NCBI GenBank assembly: GCA_029582265.1
Contig: CM055816.1
Location: 94,452,809 to 94,516,808 of the forward strand
Origin: Zoroaster sp. YZ-2022
Taxonomy: Eukaryota > Echinodermata > Asteroidea > Forcipulatida > Zoroasteridae
Length of the DNA: 64,000 bases
Direction: 5' to 3'
Below are positions 11,504-23,945 of this stretch, in pieces. The position numbers and the translations under genes are program-made. The notes beneath the pieces were generated by a model. The model did no database searches and was not told the DNA's origin. It worked only from the letters and a program-made list of their open reading frames with translations. Position 1 is the stretch's first letter. Each line of letters opens with the position of its first letter.

Positions 11504-11545
11504 AGCCTAACCCTAACCCTAACCCTAACCATAACCCTAACACTA
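11504..11545. repeat. Interstitial telomere-like (CCCTAA)n
   Basis: AGCCTAACCCTAACCCTAAC continues with two variant units, about six units in all. It sits at the junction with the inverted transposase fragment, not at a contig end. Confidence 0.85.
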
Positions 11546-11605
11546 GGTATTGGGAAAAAAGCGATGGAAAAATAAGTATGGAATAAGCACTCAAAAAGCC
11601 TGTAA
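11545..11605 (+). pseudogene. Inverted fragment of the Mutator-like transposase
   Basis: The plus strand reads IGKKAMEK followed by YG.STQK-like text. It matches the minus-strand segment at about 12000-12060 base for base over most of 45 nt. It therefore lies head to head with the larger relic. Confidence 0.65.
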
Positions 11606-13690
11606 TTAGTTTGGGAACTGTTTGCAATAATTGTGTTCATATTGAATTCTTTGCCAGTCGCTGTTGTCGTTATTTTGCTTGGGATCTAGTTGGCCACGTT
11701 TATACAGCGCCTGTGAAGCATAATACAAATGAAATCGTTTTGATCGACATTGTGCCCTACGTTTTTTGTACTGTTTTCCTTGGCCTTTTAGAGTAGTATT
11801 TCTGTTTCTTTTCCACTTTCAGCAAGGGCTTTGGCAGCTGGTGAGCCAGCAGTTACTGGGCAACCAGCAGATTCGCATTTTTTTACTATTGAATTTGCGT
11901 GTCCATTATTGACCAAGTGTACTGCGCTGTGATCTCTACAGTCACCATTTCTTGAAAAGGTAATTGTCCCTTTTGGGTTTTGTCATTGCAAAGCATGATT
12001 CATAGATTCGGCTTTCTGAGTGCTCGTTCCATATTTTGTTTTCTCCATCGCTTTTTTCCCAATTCGTTTGTCCAGTAGTTTCAAAACAGTCTGTTCATCA
12101 TTTGATGACATTTTCAACTTTGATCTTACATTAGCAGGCAGGTATGGAAATTGATAGGTTGATGTAGCACCACCATGGCAAATGTATGATACTCTTTTAC
12201 AGCCCATGGTTGCCCATGTAGCATTGTGGAATTGCGCTTGCTGCTTTGGCGGCCATGGTGGTAATCTGAGAATGGGCCCCCCTGTGCTCTTTAAGGATAG
12301 CAGCCGCCTCGGCCTGTGCCCTATGGCTTAGGTCATCAGCAAAGCGATCCTGCAGTTTACTCTTTTCCCGTCTCGTTTTACCAGGAAACATAGCTGGACT
12401 AAATTTTGCACGACTTACGGCTGCACAAAGTGATCTGTTAAGATGAGGGGGGTCTAGTGAATGTTCAATTTGCATACCTGCCTTGCTATGTGTATAATAT
12501 GATTGTATACCCTCTGCCAGACAACCGTCGGCATCAGTGGTGACCCTATTAATTGTCAGAGGCTCCTTACAGTTCAAGAGTTTTTTGGCACATTGAATTC
12601 CGCCTTCATGTTCATCACCCATGTTGAAATTTGCTGGACGAGTGGCTGTGCATTTATCTGCATGTTTGTGTTCATTCTTGCTAATGCCACATTTTTGCAC
12701 AGCTTGTTTTCATGGTTATACATTACAATGTATTTTTGGTTGTCACATTTTCACAAACAATGTCCCTTGTTTGAGTTGCTGGAACGAACAGTGTCTTCTT
12801 GCGGCAGTTCCTAAGGGGATTGTTATATTGTCGATCAACTTCAACAGCTATTGCACTTTCCCTATTGTGACCTTGCAATTCATGAATGTCTTTGACAATT
12901 TTCTCTTATCGCTCATATCCTGTTCATTTTCAAAAGTTATAATTTCCCCACATTTATTTGATAATTTCTGCAGGGCATTTCCTGAAGGAACAGTTGTATC
13001 CATTGCAGACAAGAGTTTCCTCACACCAGCAGTTGCTATCCCGGTATTGTGAAGACCAACCTGCAAAGCCATGTTGGGAGTGGCAGTGCGTCTCCCTCTC
13101 CCTGTTCGAGGAATTTCTGTGTACAGTTTTGTCTTGTCTGTATGGAACCTGCACTTTTGCAGGACATCATCTCGGACACGGCTAAACCTCGACGAACCTC
13201 TGCATGCGGCATGAGTTCTGGTTGACCATCATACTCGGGTTTTGCTCGTTGGTGATCCAGCACAGCCTGTACCCCAAGTTAACAACAGCAGCATTGACAT
13301 TTACGAACCGGTAACCTCCTCCCATCCTGGTGATTGTCTCCACTTGTTTGCTGAAGTTGTGCTCCGCTCTTGGTTTGGAGTTTTTCAACTGGAGTTTTTT
13401 CAGCAATTTGGGCCGAAGTAGCATGACGTCTCTTGTTGGCTCTGCATTGGGTGTCGTACAAAGAATCCCTGTACATCTCTGGTGACAGCTAACTCCATCT
13501 GCTCATATGATGGCCTAATATAGACAGTTGGTGAGTCTCTCTTCGTATATTCATATTTGACTTTGCCTTCTAACTTTGGAGTGATGACTGATGGATTTTT
13601 TCTGGTACCAGCCTTTTTCTTTTGTAGATTCCACGCCCAACAAGACCCATTTTGCAACTGATATGCTCACAGCTGGCTTATTGCAAGTAG
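11605..13690 (-). pseudogene. Decayed Mutator-like transposase
   Basis: Minus-strand blocks in order: RPSYEQMELAVTRDVQGFFV (about 13525-13465); GEGDALPLPTWLCR or, shifted, RGRRTATPNMALQVGLHNTG, then KLLSAMDTTVPSGNALQKL (13130-12960); TTDADGCLAEGIQ and HSLDPPHLNRSL (12545-12440); KLQDRFADDLSHRA; GNHGLCKRVSYICHGG; LPANVRSKL; KLLDKRIGKKAMEKTKYGTS followed by TQKAESMNHAL (12200-11990); and HSAVHLVNNGHANSIV, ending near SQALYKRGQLDPKQ. This order matches the invertebrate Mutator-like transposase family, in which a Dx..G core is followed by a YGTSTQKxEAxN motif and HSAVHSxN. There are at least five frame changes. It is a dead copy. Confidence 0.7.
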
Positions 13691-14660
13691 TGATTTAACT
13701 ACATAGTGAATTATACATAGCTTCTTATACATCACCAGTGCATGTGCTCATCATTACTTAATAGTATGCATGTTTTGAACAATGAAGTGAAACCAGTTTT
13801 TCTTAGGAAAACACAAACACAGCTTGGGAGAGCACAAATGGGGCATCCTCATTTAAGGTTGTCTTTTTTATTGGGGGAAGAGTGAGGCTTAATGAATTGA
13901 CCAACTACTAAGCAGCTTAATCCATTGAGTGTTTCACACAGTGCATAATTATCATTGGAAGTTGGTTGTTATTTGTTGTCTTTAATTAGTGTTACATGTG
14001 TGTTGCATTAGTAAAATTCACAAAACTATTACAAGTAGTTGTTTCTAAATAGTACTGGTTCAGGAATGCATGCATTGAAGAAAAACTGTATATACTCTTT
14101 AAATATCTGTTTTTTTTTATCAACAATTTTTTGATCAACTCTCTTTGCAAGGACTGTATATACATGGGGATGTATGCAGGGTTGGGGATGTTTCTTTCTC
14201 TTTTGTGGTCTGTTTACCATGAAACAATTTACATTTACATTTTTCTCAGCACATCATGTGAAGAAAGGCTCGTGATTTGCCCCTCAGCGTATGATTCATT
14301 GTGTATGAGGCCCCATTTTCTGTCAACCTGGATCCGCCCTAATAAGGTAAATTTTGTAAAACTGTCTGAAATTGCCTTTAGATAATATCTCAGATATTGT
14401 TTAAATATTCAAGGAGGAAACTAATTGTTATTTAAAGAAATTTTTAAAGAAAAACATTGCACCCAAGAAATACAATAATGCATACACAATGCATGGTTAT
14501 CCATTGCAAACTGCACAGAAACATCATAGACGAACCAATATGCTTAAAGCTGGCATTTTGCAGTGGAGTAATATTTTTAATTTTTTTTTCAGAAACATGA
14601 CCTCTGCAATATACTGAATGTCCTTAGTGTGTTCCCAAGTCAAATTGAAAAATCATCTCT
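13691..14660. other. Non-coding sequence, nothing recognised
   Basis: AT-rich. Only short frames of biased composition occur. Confidence 0.35.
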
Positions 14661-14664
14661 TTAA

Positions 14665-15138
14665 AGGGTGCACCCACTAAATAGTGAGGAATTCGCGCCG
14701 AGCTGTTTATCATAAAGTGTATGCCCTCAAATTTTTTCTGAAAAACAAAGATTTGAGGCCCATTCATTGATGGATTGTGTAAAAATGGCCCACTATCATA
14801 ACCGGGGGGTCCTTGGCTTCCAACTGTGAGTATTTTGGACACACACTAGGCCCTGAAAAAAGTGGTCCTGGTGATTTCAAGCGTAAGGCCTTTTTCCAAA
14901 ATGGCTGCTTTTCAGTGGACGTTTTCACTACTGTAGAAGGTGGTTTTCATTGGGATGAGAATAACTCCTGGAAACCTGGACTTTAGACAGTGAATAGAGA
15001 AGAAATAAAAGGTTATATATCGATCAATATTTTTCTTTTGGTTTAAAAACTGTGGGACTTCTAAGTATTTTTAATGATTTTGAATATTGTGTATTTAGCA
15101 CTGTTTACTATGGGAGTTGATTTAGTTGGGTGCACCCT
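14665..15138. mobile_element. MITE copy 2, TIR AGGGTGCACCC
   Basis: Same element and orientation as 10175-10654, with the same termini and only small indels. The left flank reads CTTTAA and the right flank TCACGG, so no target duplication is evident. Confidence 0.85.
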
Positions 15139-16140
15139 TCACGGCTGTTTCAACGCGTACAATGTGCGCCCTCTGTTGGTAATGTTTGGACAGTGAAAAA
15201 TAATGTCACGTGACTAGCCGCGCCGTCTTCCTGGGCGTTGTTTACATGGTTATTGTTATGTTTTTTCATATCGATGACGACGTTAAAAAAGCACCCCCTG
15301 GGAACCTAGTTGCTAGGAAGACATGCAAATATAGTGATGTAATGAAGAATCTAATGAATTATACATAGTCAAAGATTTGCTGGTGGCCATTTTGGATTAA
15401 ACTGTATTTTTAGTGCACTTTTGCAGAACACCAGTGATTCCCATGTAGCCACGTTTATCGCATGGAAATGCCACGTAAACAAGGGCATTTTTCTGTAGAA
15501 ATCCGGTGGATTCACGACAAATCAAGAATTTTTCTTATTTTTCTAATCCTAATTTACATGAAAATGCGCAATTCATTATTGGGCATAGTGTGATTTATCT
15601 GAAAAATAGAGTAAGATTTCACGTGTTCGCGACGTGACGGCCATGCTATCTGCAGCAATGCCAGCATGTCTACACAGGGCATGGCCAACGTTAGTCAACT
15701 TATATAGTGTCTACACGACGACATGGGTTTCTTTTGTTGTGTTTGGCAGTTAATACTTCCTTGGCCATTATGGTAAGTATTTTTGTGGGTAAGAACGTTT
15801 CAAAATATAGAAATATAATGCAAGGTGTTTCTAAATACACAACTGGCACTGAAATATTTTGACCATAATTTTCAAACAGTCGTTGTCAAAAGCCCACTGC
15901 GCGTGTGGTATGCATTTATAATGGATACTCAACGACTGTTTTAGGGCATTGCATGTTGCATAAATTGTGCAACCTCAGACCAATAAGACAAAACTGATCA
16001 ACAAAGATTTAACATTTAAATGTAATTCTGAGGTTTATTCAACACTATATTTGCTGCACACTTGAGCCATGGATTAAATAAGTAAATGAATATATATCCC
16101 AGACCTCGGCCTAAATTATTATTGATTATTTCTACTAAAA
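15139..16140. other. Non-coding sequence with a GC-richer patch
   Basis: About 15140-15320 is GC-richer than its surroundings, with CACGTG-like words (GTCACGTGAC at about 15203). No exon could be supported. Confidence 0.3.
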
Positions 16141-16147
16141 AGTACCA

Positions 16148-16242
16148 TGAGTAGATAAGATGTTGGGGGCTGGCTCACTACCCCCAAAACCGTTCTTTTT
16201 TTTGGGGGGGGGGGGGCTGGCTCACTACCCCCAAAACCGGTT
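16148..16242. mobile_element. Left end of an inverted-repeat element split by piggyBac
   Basis: AGTAGATAAGATGTTGGGGG continues with GGCTGGCTCACTACCCCCAA. The reverse complement recurs at 23830-23945. The piece ends at the TTAA where piggyBac inserted and resumes at 23303. Confidence 0.75.
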
Positions 16243-16685
16243 TAACCCTTTCAATACCGAGCTATATTTGATCAGTCATGCCTTGGTTGCTACCGGTTTT
16301 TGCATAGCATGTTCAGTTCTTTACCAGAGACTTTTTAACAACTTTCAGTGTATAGCGCCCTCACTCAACAACATCATGAAGGCCACTTGCTTGCAATGAC
16401 AACAAATAACTCCACAAGTTATGACAAGAAAATATTGACCAATAAAACAAATGCTTGTTTTGTTTATGGGTGGTTCATAAACCCCAACGTAATAGGTGAT
16501 ATATATTTAGGTTCAGGTGAAAAGAATATGTTGCGGTAATTGCACAAAATTGATTTTACTGTAGCAGTAGTCAAGTTTAAATGAAGGTTGCTCACATACC
16601 CACACCCATTTCAAGATTGCTTACCACCAACCTACCCCCCCCCCCTCCCCCCATTTCAATGTTGTGTTGGTGCGCACTGTCACTT

Positions 16686-19627
16686 CAACATTGAAATGGG
16701 GGAGGGGGGAGACGGAAGGACCACAATCAAAAATGTTTATCACACACTGTGAAACTTCTCAAAGCATGGCAGCACACACATTGGCTTTTGACACTGTTTA
16801 CAAATCATACGAGTTTGTTTCCGCTTGGCTTTAGTGATGCAAATGACACAGTTGCATTTTTTGCTGGGTGAGCAACATTGAAATGGGGGACACCTAGAAC
16901 ACAATCCAAACTACATTGGGTAAATGTTTATCACACACTGTGAAACTTCTCAAAGCATGGCAGCACACACATTGGCTTTTGACACTGTTTACAAATCATA
17001 CGAGTTTGTTTCCGCTTGGCTTTAGTGATGCAAATGACACAGTTGCATTTTTGCTGGGTGAGCAACATTGAAATGGGGGACACCTAGAACACAATCCAAA
17101 CTACACTGGGTAAATGTTTATCACACACTGTGAAACTTCTCAAAAGCATGGCAGCACACACATTGGCTTTTGACACTGTTTACAAATCATACGAGTTTGT
17201 TTCCGCTTGGCTTTAGTGATGCAAATGACACAGTTGCATTTTTTGCTGGGTGAGCAACATTGAAATGGGGGGGGGGGGGACACCTAGAACACAATCCAAA
17301 CTACATTGGGTAAATGTTTATCACACACTGTGAAACTTCTCAAAGCATGGCAGCACACACATTGGCTTTTGACACTGTTTACAAATCATACGAGTTTGTT
17401 TCCGCTTGGCTTTAGTGATGCAAATGACACAGTTGCATTTTTTGCTGGGTGAGCAACATTGAAATGGGGGACACCTAGAACACAATCCAAACTACATTGG
17501 GTAAATGTTTATCACACACTGTGAAACTTCTCAAAGCATGGCAGCACACACATTGGCTTTTGACACTGTTTACAAATCATACGAGTTTGTTTCCGCTTGG
17601 CTTTAGTGATGCAAATGACACAGTTGCATTTTTTGCTGGGTGAGCAACATTGAAATGGGGGACACCTAGAACACAATCCAAACTACATTGGGTAAATGTT
17701 TATCACACACTGTGAAACTTCTCAAAGCATGGCAGCACACACATTGGCTTTTGACACTGTTTACAAATCATACAGTTTGTTTCCGCTTGGCTTTAGTGAT
17801 GCAAATGACACAGTTGCATTTTTTGCTGGAGTGAGCAACATTGAAATGGGGGGGGGGGGGACACCTAGAACACAATACAAACTACATTGGGTAAATGTTT
17901 ATCACACACTGTGAAACTTCTCAAAGCATGGCAGCACACACATTGGCTTTTGACACTGTTTACAAATCATACGAGTTTGTTTCCGCTTGGCTTTAGTGAT
18001 GCAAATGACACAGTTGCATTTTTTGCTGGGTGAGCAACATTGAAATGGTGGGGGGGGGGACGGGGGGGACACCTAGAACACAATCCAAACTACATTGGGT
18101 AAATGTTTATCACACACTGTGAAACTTCTCAAAGCATGGCAGCACACACATTGGCTTTTGACACTGTTTACAAATCATACGAGTTTGTTTCCGCTTGGCT
18201 TTAGTGATGCAAATGACACAGTTGCATTTTTGCTGGGTGAGCAACATTGAAATGGGGCACACCTAGAACACAATCCAAACTACATTGGGTAAATGTTTAT
18301 CACACACTGTGAAACTTCTCAAAGCATGGCAGCACACACATTGGCTTTTGACACTGTTTACAAATCATACGAGTTTGTTTCCGCTTGGCTTTAGTGATGC
18401 AAATGACACAGTTGCATTTTTTGCTGGGTGAGCAACATTGAAATGGGGGACACCTAGAACACAATCCACACTAACTTGCTTTAATGTTTATCACACACTG
18501 AAACTTCTCAAAGCATGGCAGCACACACATTGGCTTTTGACACTGTTTACAAATCATACGAGTTTGTTTCCGCTTGGCTTTAGTGATGCAAATGACACAG
18601 TTGCATTTTTTGCTGGGTGAACAACATTGAAATGGAGGGGACACCTAGAACACAATCCAAACTACATTGCAAATGTTTATCACACACTGTGAAACTTCTC
18701 AAAGCATGGCAGCACACATTGGCTTTTGACACTGTTTACAAATCATACGAGTTTGTTTCCGCTGGCTTTAGTGATGCAAATGACACAGTTGCATTTTTGC
18801 TGGGAGAGCAACATTGAAATGGGGGTGGGGGGACACAATCCAAACTACATTGGGTAAATGTTTATCACACACTGTGAAACTTCTCAAAGCATGGCAGAAA
18901 ACACATTGGCTTTTTGACACTGTTTACAAATCATACAGTTTGTTTCACTTGGCTTTAGTGATGCAAATGACACAGTTGCATTTTTTGCTGGGTGAGCAAC
19001 ATTGAAATGGGGGACACCTAGAACACAATCCAAACTACATTGGGTAAATGTTTATCACACACTGAAACTTCTCAAAGCATGGCAGCACACATTGGCTTTG
19101 ACACTGTTTACAAATCATACGAGTTTGTTTCCGCTTGGCTTTAGTGATGCAAATGACACAGTTGCATTTTTTGCTGGGTGAGCAACATTGAAATGGGGGA
19201 CACCTAGAACACAATCAAACTACATTGGGTAAATGTTTATCACACACTGTGAAACTTCTCAAAGCATGGCAGCTTTACACATTGGCTTTGACACTGTTTA
19301 CAAATCTTACGAGTTTGTTTTCGCTTGGCTTTAGTGATGCAAATGACACAGTTGCATTTTTTGCTGGGTGAGCAACATTGAAATGGGGGGGGGGGGACAC
19401 CTAGAACACAATCCAAACTACATTGGGTAAATGTTTATCACACACTGTGAAACTTCTCAAAGCATGGCAGAACACACATTGGCTTTTGACACTGTTTACA
19501 AATCATACGAGTTTGTTTCCGCTTGGCTTTAGTGATGCAAAATGACACAGTTGCATTTTTTGCTGGTGAGCAACATTGAAATGGGGGACATCTAGAACAC
19601 AATCAAACTACATTGGGTAAATGTTTA
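16686..19627 (-). repeat. Satellite array (~16 x ~192 bp) made of piggyBac CRD sequence
   Basis: Units repeat every 183-200 bp, marked by AACATTGAAATGGGG. On the minus strand almost every unit encodes CNCVICITKAKRKQTRMICK followed by QCQKPMCVLPCFEKFHSV and a stop. That is the C-terminal cysteine-rich domain of the neighbouring transposase, whose own copy at 19628-19770 reads NCVVCSTQAKRKQTRM in the same place. The rest of each unit is 3' UTR (CCCAATGTAGTTTGGATTGT) ending in a G-run of variable length. The Cys and His positions are conserved across units although each unit ends in its own stop codon. Unit similarity is high, so the expansion is recent. Confidence 0.9.
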
Positions 19628-21163
19628 TCACACACTGTGAAACTTCTCAAAGCATGGCAGAACACACATTGGCTTTTGACACTGTTTACAAATCATACGA
19701 GTTTGTTTCCGCTTGGCTTGTGTGCTGCAAACGACACAGTTGCGCCTTTTGCTGGGCTGACTTCTCCCGGGATAATGCCTACTCGAAAGACACGATGGCT
19801 CATTGGTGTGCTTTGCTCGGTTGTGCTTCCAGGTGGAAAGAAGTTCATTGACCACCTTCACGCGGAAATCCAAGCTCGTCAAGTGCTGGTTTGTAGGAAT
19901 TCGGTTGTAGACGACAGTAGCGTTCACCAAACAGATGTCAAGAATGGCCATGAAAATTCTTTTCCACCATTTCAGCGATCTATGGTGGTGTGTATAATAC
20001 TGACACAGTTGCGATGCTAGATCACTTCCACCCATGTATTTATTATAATCACTGACGAGAACAGGTTTTTTGATTTCACGAAGTCCAGTGGAACTGTATT
20101 TGCTGCGAATTTCTTTAGTGTCCATACTGCAGTCACCATAATTAGTCAGAAGAGTTACACGCTTTGCATCCTGCCAAACAACACATAGTTGCCCTGCTTT
20201 GTGTAAAAGTGCGGGTCATCGCCTTTTTCATCGGGAAACTTCTTGGGGTTTTCGGAATCCCTTGGTGGGGTGTATCGTGCTGTTCCACGAGCTCCAAAAC
20301 CCCAGCTGTGACAACTTGTGGACGAGAGCCGGGCTGTGTACCAATTGTCCATGAAAACAAAATGTCCCTTATGTTCGGAGTCCTTGCAGTAGTTCGATGA
20401 CTATTTTGCCAGATGCTGAAAGGTTAGATGGATGGTTTGGCTGCTGCATAAGCACGGTGAGGATGTATGCAATTGGTACGATGTGGGCTCTGAACCAGTG
20501 AACACCTTCCACGCACATGTGTACCAGGTTTCAGACTCGTTCAATGAAAAACATTTCAATCCAAACTTAGCAGACTTGCGTGGCATGTACTGTTTAAAAC
20601 CGATTCGGCCTTTAAACTTTATCATAGTCTCATCTGGCGAGAGGTTTCGTCCAGGTTTATATATGCGACGAAACAATGGCAGTACAATGTGAAGCAGCGG
20701 GCGAACTTTAGACAGTTTGTCACGGGGAGAGTCATCATCCATTTCAGCTCTGTTGTTGGCAACGTGGAAAAATCTCAGGAGTGCGTCAAATCGGTTGCGA
20801 GACATAGTTGATGAGTACACAGGACTTCGCAGAACTTCAGACCTGGACCAGTGCATGGCGTAGCGTGGCCTTTTGTTGATGCCCATACACAGAAGCAAGG
20901 CCACAAATGCCATCATCTCAGGGATATCCGTTGGAGTCAGGCATGCTGATGATTGGCTGCATCTGCACCCAGCGTTTGGTCAGCATAGCGATTGGTCTCT
21001 GTCACCATCAACTTCCAGACTGCCTGACAGAAGAACAGTTGAAAGATCTGCCCAGGCGAGAGGTTACTGAAATCTTCAGTACATCCAGTCTCTTCAGTAA
21101 AGTTCATAGGGGGTCGCTTCATGTATAGGAGGAGTTTGCTTTATGCCATCCAGACCTGAAGTA
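19628..21163 (-). pseudogene. piggyBac transposase relic, main exon
   Basis: N-terminal side: PPMNFTEETGCTEDF (near 21115). Then MMAFVALLLCMGINKRP, RFDALLRFFHVANNR, DKLSKVRPLL and LSPDETMIKFKGRIGFKQYM (20916-20560), which carries the first catalytic Asp. FVFMDNWYT (about 20350) carries the second. KPVLVSDYNKYMGGSDLASQ (about 20065) carries the third, followed by SLKWWKRIF. The C-terminus is the zinc-binding cysteine-rich domain KRRNCVVC...CKQCQKPMC...CFEKFH. All three catalytic Asp residues are present, but at least three frameshifts between 20400 and 20125, one of them just after FVFMDNWYT, break the frame. The acceptor TACTCATACTTCAG is at about 21164. An upstream exon lies at 22855-22998. 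Confidence 0.85.
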
Positions 21164-21274
21164 TGAGTATTAAGAAACTTATGTATGATGGTGCTATATG
21201 GAATTAAGGCACATTTTCTTGATGATACCATAATACAACATTAGCCTTTTTCAGATATGGCCGACACAATAGGG

Positions 21275-21792
21275 AGTAGTATGTTAAATGCCGTATGGGG
21301 ACAAATGTATAAAACTGAGAAAAGAATCGGGAGACGTGTAAATACGCCCAATTATTTAAATGAGGTATGACATCATAACAGAATTTGTGACGTCATAGAA
21401 AATTTAAAAAAATGGACATATAAAAATGAAAAAACTAAATAAGATTATCTCTGAGTATAATAAAGATGGCGACAAAATATGAAATAAAGAATAGAGTAAC
21501 TGTGCCTTGCGAGTGGCTTTTAGTTGGTAAAACTAAATCATCATAAAAGCCACTCGCAAGGCAGTTACTCTATTCTTTATTTCATATTTTCTCGCCATCT
21601 TTATTATACCGAGATAATCTTTATTTAGTTTTTTCATTTTATATGTCCACTTTTGTTATTTTCTGTGAGTCACCAATTCTTTTTATGATGTCATACATGT
21701 ACCCTCATTTAAATAATGGGCGTCTTACACGTCTCCTGATTCTTTTCAGTTTTATACATTTGTCCCCATATGGCATTTAACATACTACTGGA
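21275..21792. mobile_element. Foldback MITE, mariner-type ends, in piggyBac intron
   Basis: Two ~245-bp arms (about 21275-21525 and 21545-21792) form an inverted repeat around a short loop (GTTGGTAAAACTAAATCATC). The right terminus reads GGAGGGCACTG followed by TA, a typical Tc1/mariner end with TA target. The left terminus is more diverged. There is no coding capacity. Confidence 0.8.
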
Positions 21793-22854
21793 GGGCACTG
21801 TATGATTTGGGTGTAATGAGCTTTGGCGGTTATTTACTTTTTGGCAATGCTCAGCAAAACCATCATCGGAAATTATGCATAGTCCCACTTTTCTTGAAAA
21901 TGACAGCACAGGTGCTTGCAATTTGTATGACCTTCCTGTGTTATCTAATCATACACTCGATATGGTTAGATGGGGGGTGCAGGTCAACTCTGTCCAAGGT
22001 AAACTCTGTCCAGATGGTACAAACGCAAGCCAATTAAAGTAAATATAGGCTGTATTCTTGGTCGGAGAGGGTGCTGTAACGTTTTTGGGCACGAACACTA
22101 ACCGAGTTGGACCGAGTTGACCTGGGACAGAGTTGACTCGAAACCTTAGATGGCACTGAAATGTTAAAATGTCTTTTGATAGATCAAAAAGATGATGCAA
22201 CTTGCTAGAGGATGCCAATTGCTCTACGGTAGAGCAAGTGACATCCTCATCATTCATTCACTTTGATATGGTGCAAGAAGTTCACAAGTTAGGCCGACTC
22301 TGCATTTATACTGCACACTTTTTGGGACAAACTTTGTGATTTTATTCATGTCTTTTTCTTGCATAGTAAAAATCAGATTAATTCAAATATGCTATTATGA
22401 ATTTCGTTAGAAAGGCAATTGGTAAAACCCAGATTCCCCGGATCTAATGTCAACGTAAGTCGGACCTTACTAGATCCATCCTACATAAAAAGAAGCCCAT
22501 TTCACCTGCAATATTTGGCAAATTAAGTTAATTGGGCCTACATTCAAACGTAAGGTAATTCTTGAAATTACTTGAACAGTTAATATTCTTTGAAATGCCA
22601 TTCCATCCATCATTCCTTTGAAAGAAAAACATTTTCTTCTGAGGATCCAGGAAAGTCTGACTAGGTCTGGAGGATCCGACTTTCAGTTTCACCAACACCC
22701 CTTTAGAAAAAAAAAAAAAAGTAGGCCTAGGGCCTACATTCAGAAGTATGCAAAACATGTTTGGTTTCTTTCTAATCAGTAACGCGTACGTTAGCCAATT
22801 GGAACAGTTATGTGAAAGTTTTTCCAGCTACGTCTTAGTTAAGGCCTACCTGAA

Positions 22855-22998
22855 GTTCTGCTTGTTTGATGACCTTGGTGGGTGTATGACAAACTCTTCT
22901 TCACTTTCTTCTGATGTGGATGAGGAGGACTGGTCATCGGATATTTCTGAACCACTATCCGCGAATATTTCGTCAATAATTTCAGCGTCATCCATGGC
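22855..22998 (-). pseudogene. piggyBac transposase, N-terminal exon
   Basis: An ATG at about 22998 gives MDDAEIIDEIFADSGSEISD, then a Ser/Glu-rich stretch (SSSSTSEESEEEF), ending at a donor AACTTCAG|GTAGGC. Acidic, Ser-rich N-termini are usual for piggyBac transposases. The intron to 21163 carries the foldback MITE. Confidence 0.6.
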
Positions 22999-23302
22999 TA
23001 GCGGTCGACTGTCAGCTGTAAAACAGCTAAGTGAGCGTCGGCGGTCACGGAAAAAAGCTACAGCTTTATATAGAGACGCTAAAATCATTCATACTGACGC
23101 GCGCATTGTCCTGCGATTGATTAATCATGCCAACGTCAAGTGAGGGCGCTATTTACATTTCAGTTACAGGTTTCAGGCGTTGTGCCGGAGAGGAGCCTTG
23201 GGAACAAAAGAGTAGTGAATTCCCGTGACATAGCGTCCCTTTGGTAAAGAACATACATTCCACATTGAGCACAGGTGGCACGTTTGGGGTTGAAAGGGTT
23301 AA

Positions 23303-23945
23303 ACCGTTCATCCCCAGATCTTTTTTTAAGATCTGGGGATGCCAATTTTTTTTTCCCAAAAAGATATAGAAACAAATCACAAATAAAAAATATATAAAAA
23401 AAAATCATAAATAAAAAAGATAGAAAAAATCACAAATAAAATTGAAATTTTTTAAAAATAAAATGTAGTAGGATAGTAAAGACGATGGATAACTATTTAT
23501 CGAGGTGGACATTGAGCGAATTGAAAATTTTGTGCGCGAGCATTGGCATATCTTTTTACTGTACTTGCCAGATGGTTCGCCAATCTCAATATTATTTTTT
23601 AAAACAAACTCTTTGAGTTGTGCGGCACTATGTAATCTGTAGTTGACCATCGTCTTTACTATCCTACTTGATTTTATTTCTTTTAAATTTCAATTTTATT
23701 TATGATTTTTTCTATATCTTTTTTATTTGTGATTTGTTTCCTATATCTTTTTGGGGAAAAAAAGTTGGCATCCAAAGATCTGGGGATGACCCAGTTTAAA
23801 CCGGTTTTGGGGGTAGTGAGCCAGGGCCCCACCCCCAAAACCGGTTTTGAGGGTAGTGAGCCAGCCCCCAAAAAAAAAAAAAAAAAAAAAAAAAACGGTT
23901 TTGGGGGTAGAGAGCCAGCCCCCCACATCCTATCTACTCCATGAC
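23303..23945. mobile_element. Inverted-repeat element, remainder to right of piggyBac
   Basis: Arms 23303-23490 and 23649-23830 are inverted copies (CATCCCCAGATCTTT / AAAGATCTGGGGATG; CCATCGTCTTTACTATCCTA mirrored at 23456-23488). A unique core lies at about 23490-23648. The outer part of the right arm (GGTTTTGGGGGTAGTGAGCC) mirrors 16148-16242. It contains an A-run of about 26 at 23870-23894. The whole is a foldback element of roughly 740 bp without the piggyBac. Confidence 0.75.

Larger units (their letters stand above)
16242..23302 (-). mobile_element. piggyBac transposon, about 7.05 kb, with TTAA duplications
   Basis: TTAA at 16242-16245 is followed by CCCTTTCAATACC. On the right, GGTTGAAAGGG is followed by TTAA at 23299-23302. 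TTAA duplications and CCCT/AGGG ends are diagnostic for piggyBac. The element contains a minus-strand piggyBac transposase relic, a satellite derived from its last exon, and a mariner-type foldback MITE in its intron. The TIR identity is short (about 9-10 bp). Joining the flanks across one TTAA restores the target seen intact in the mirror arm near 23790-23800 (CAGTTTAAACCGG). Confidence 0.85.

Noticed and set aside
11504..11545. Chromosome end
   Set aside because: Only about six units, with ordinary sequence on both sides.
22045..22145. ACAGAGTTGACTCG-type inverted words
   Set aside because: Short, imperfect and single; could not be extended to a TIR pair.
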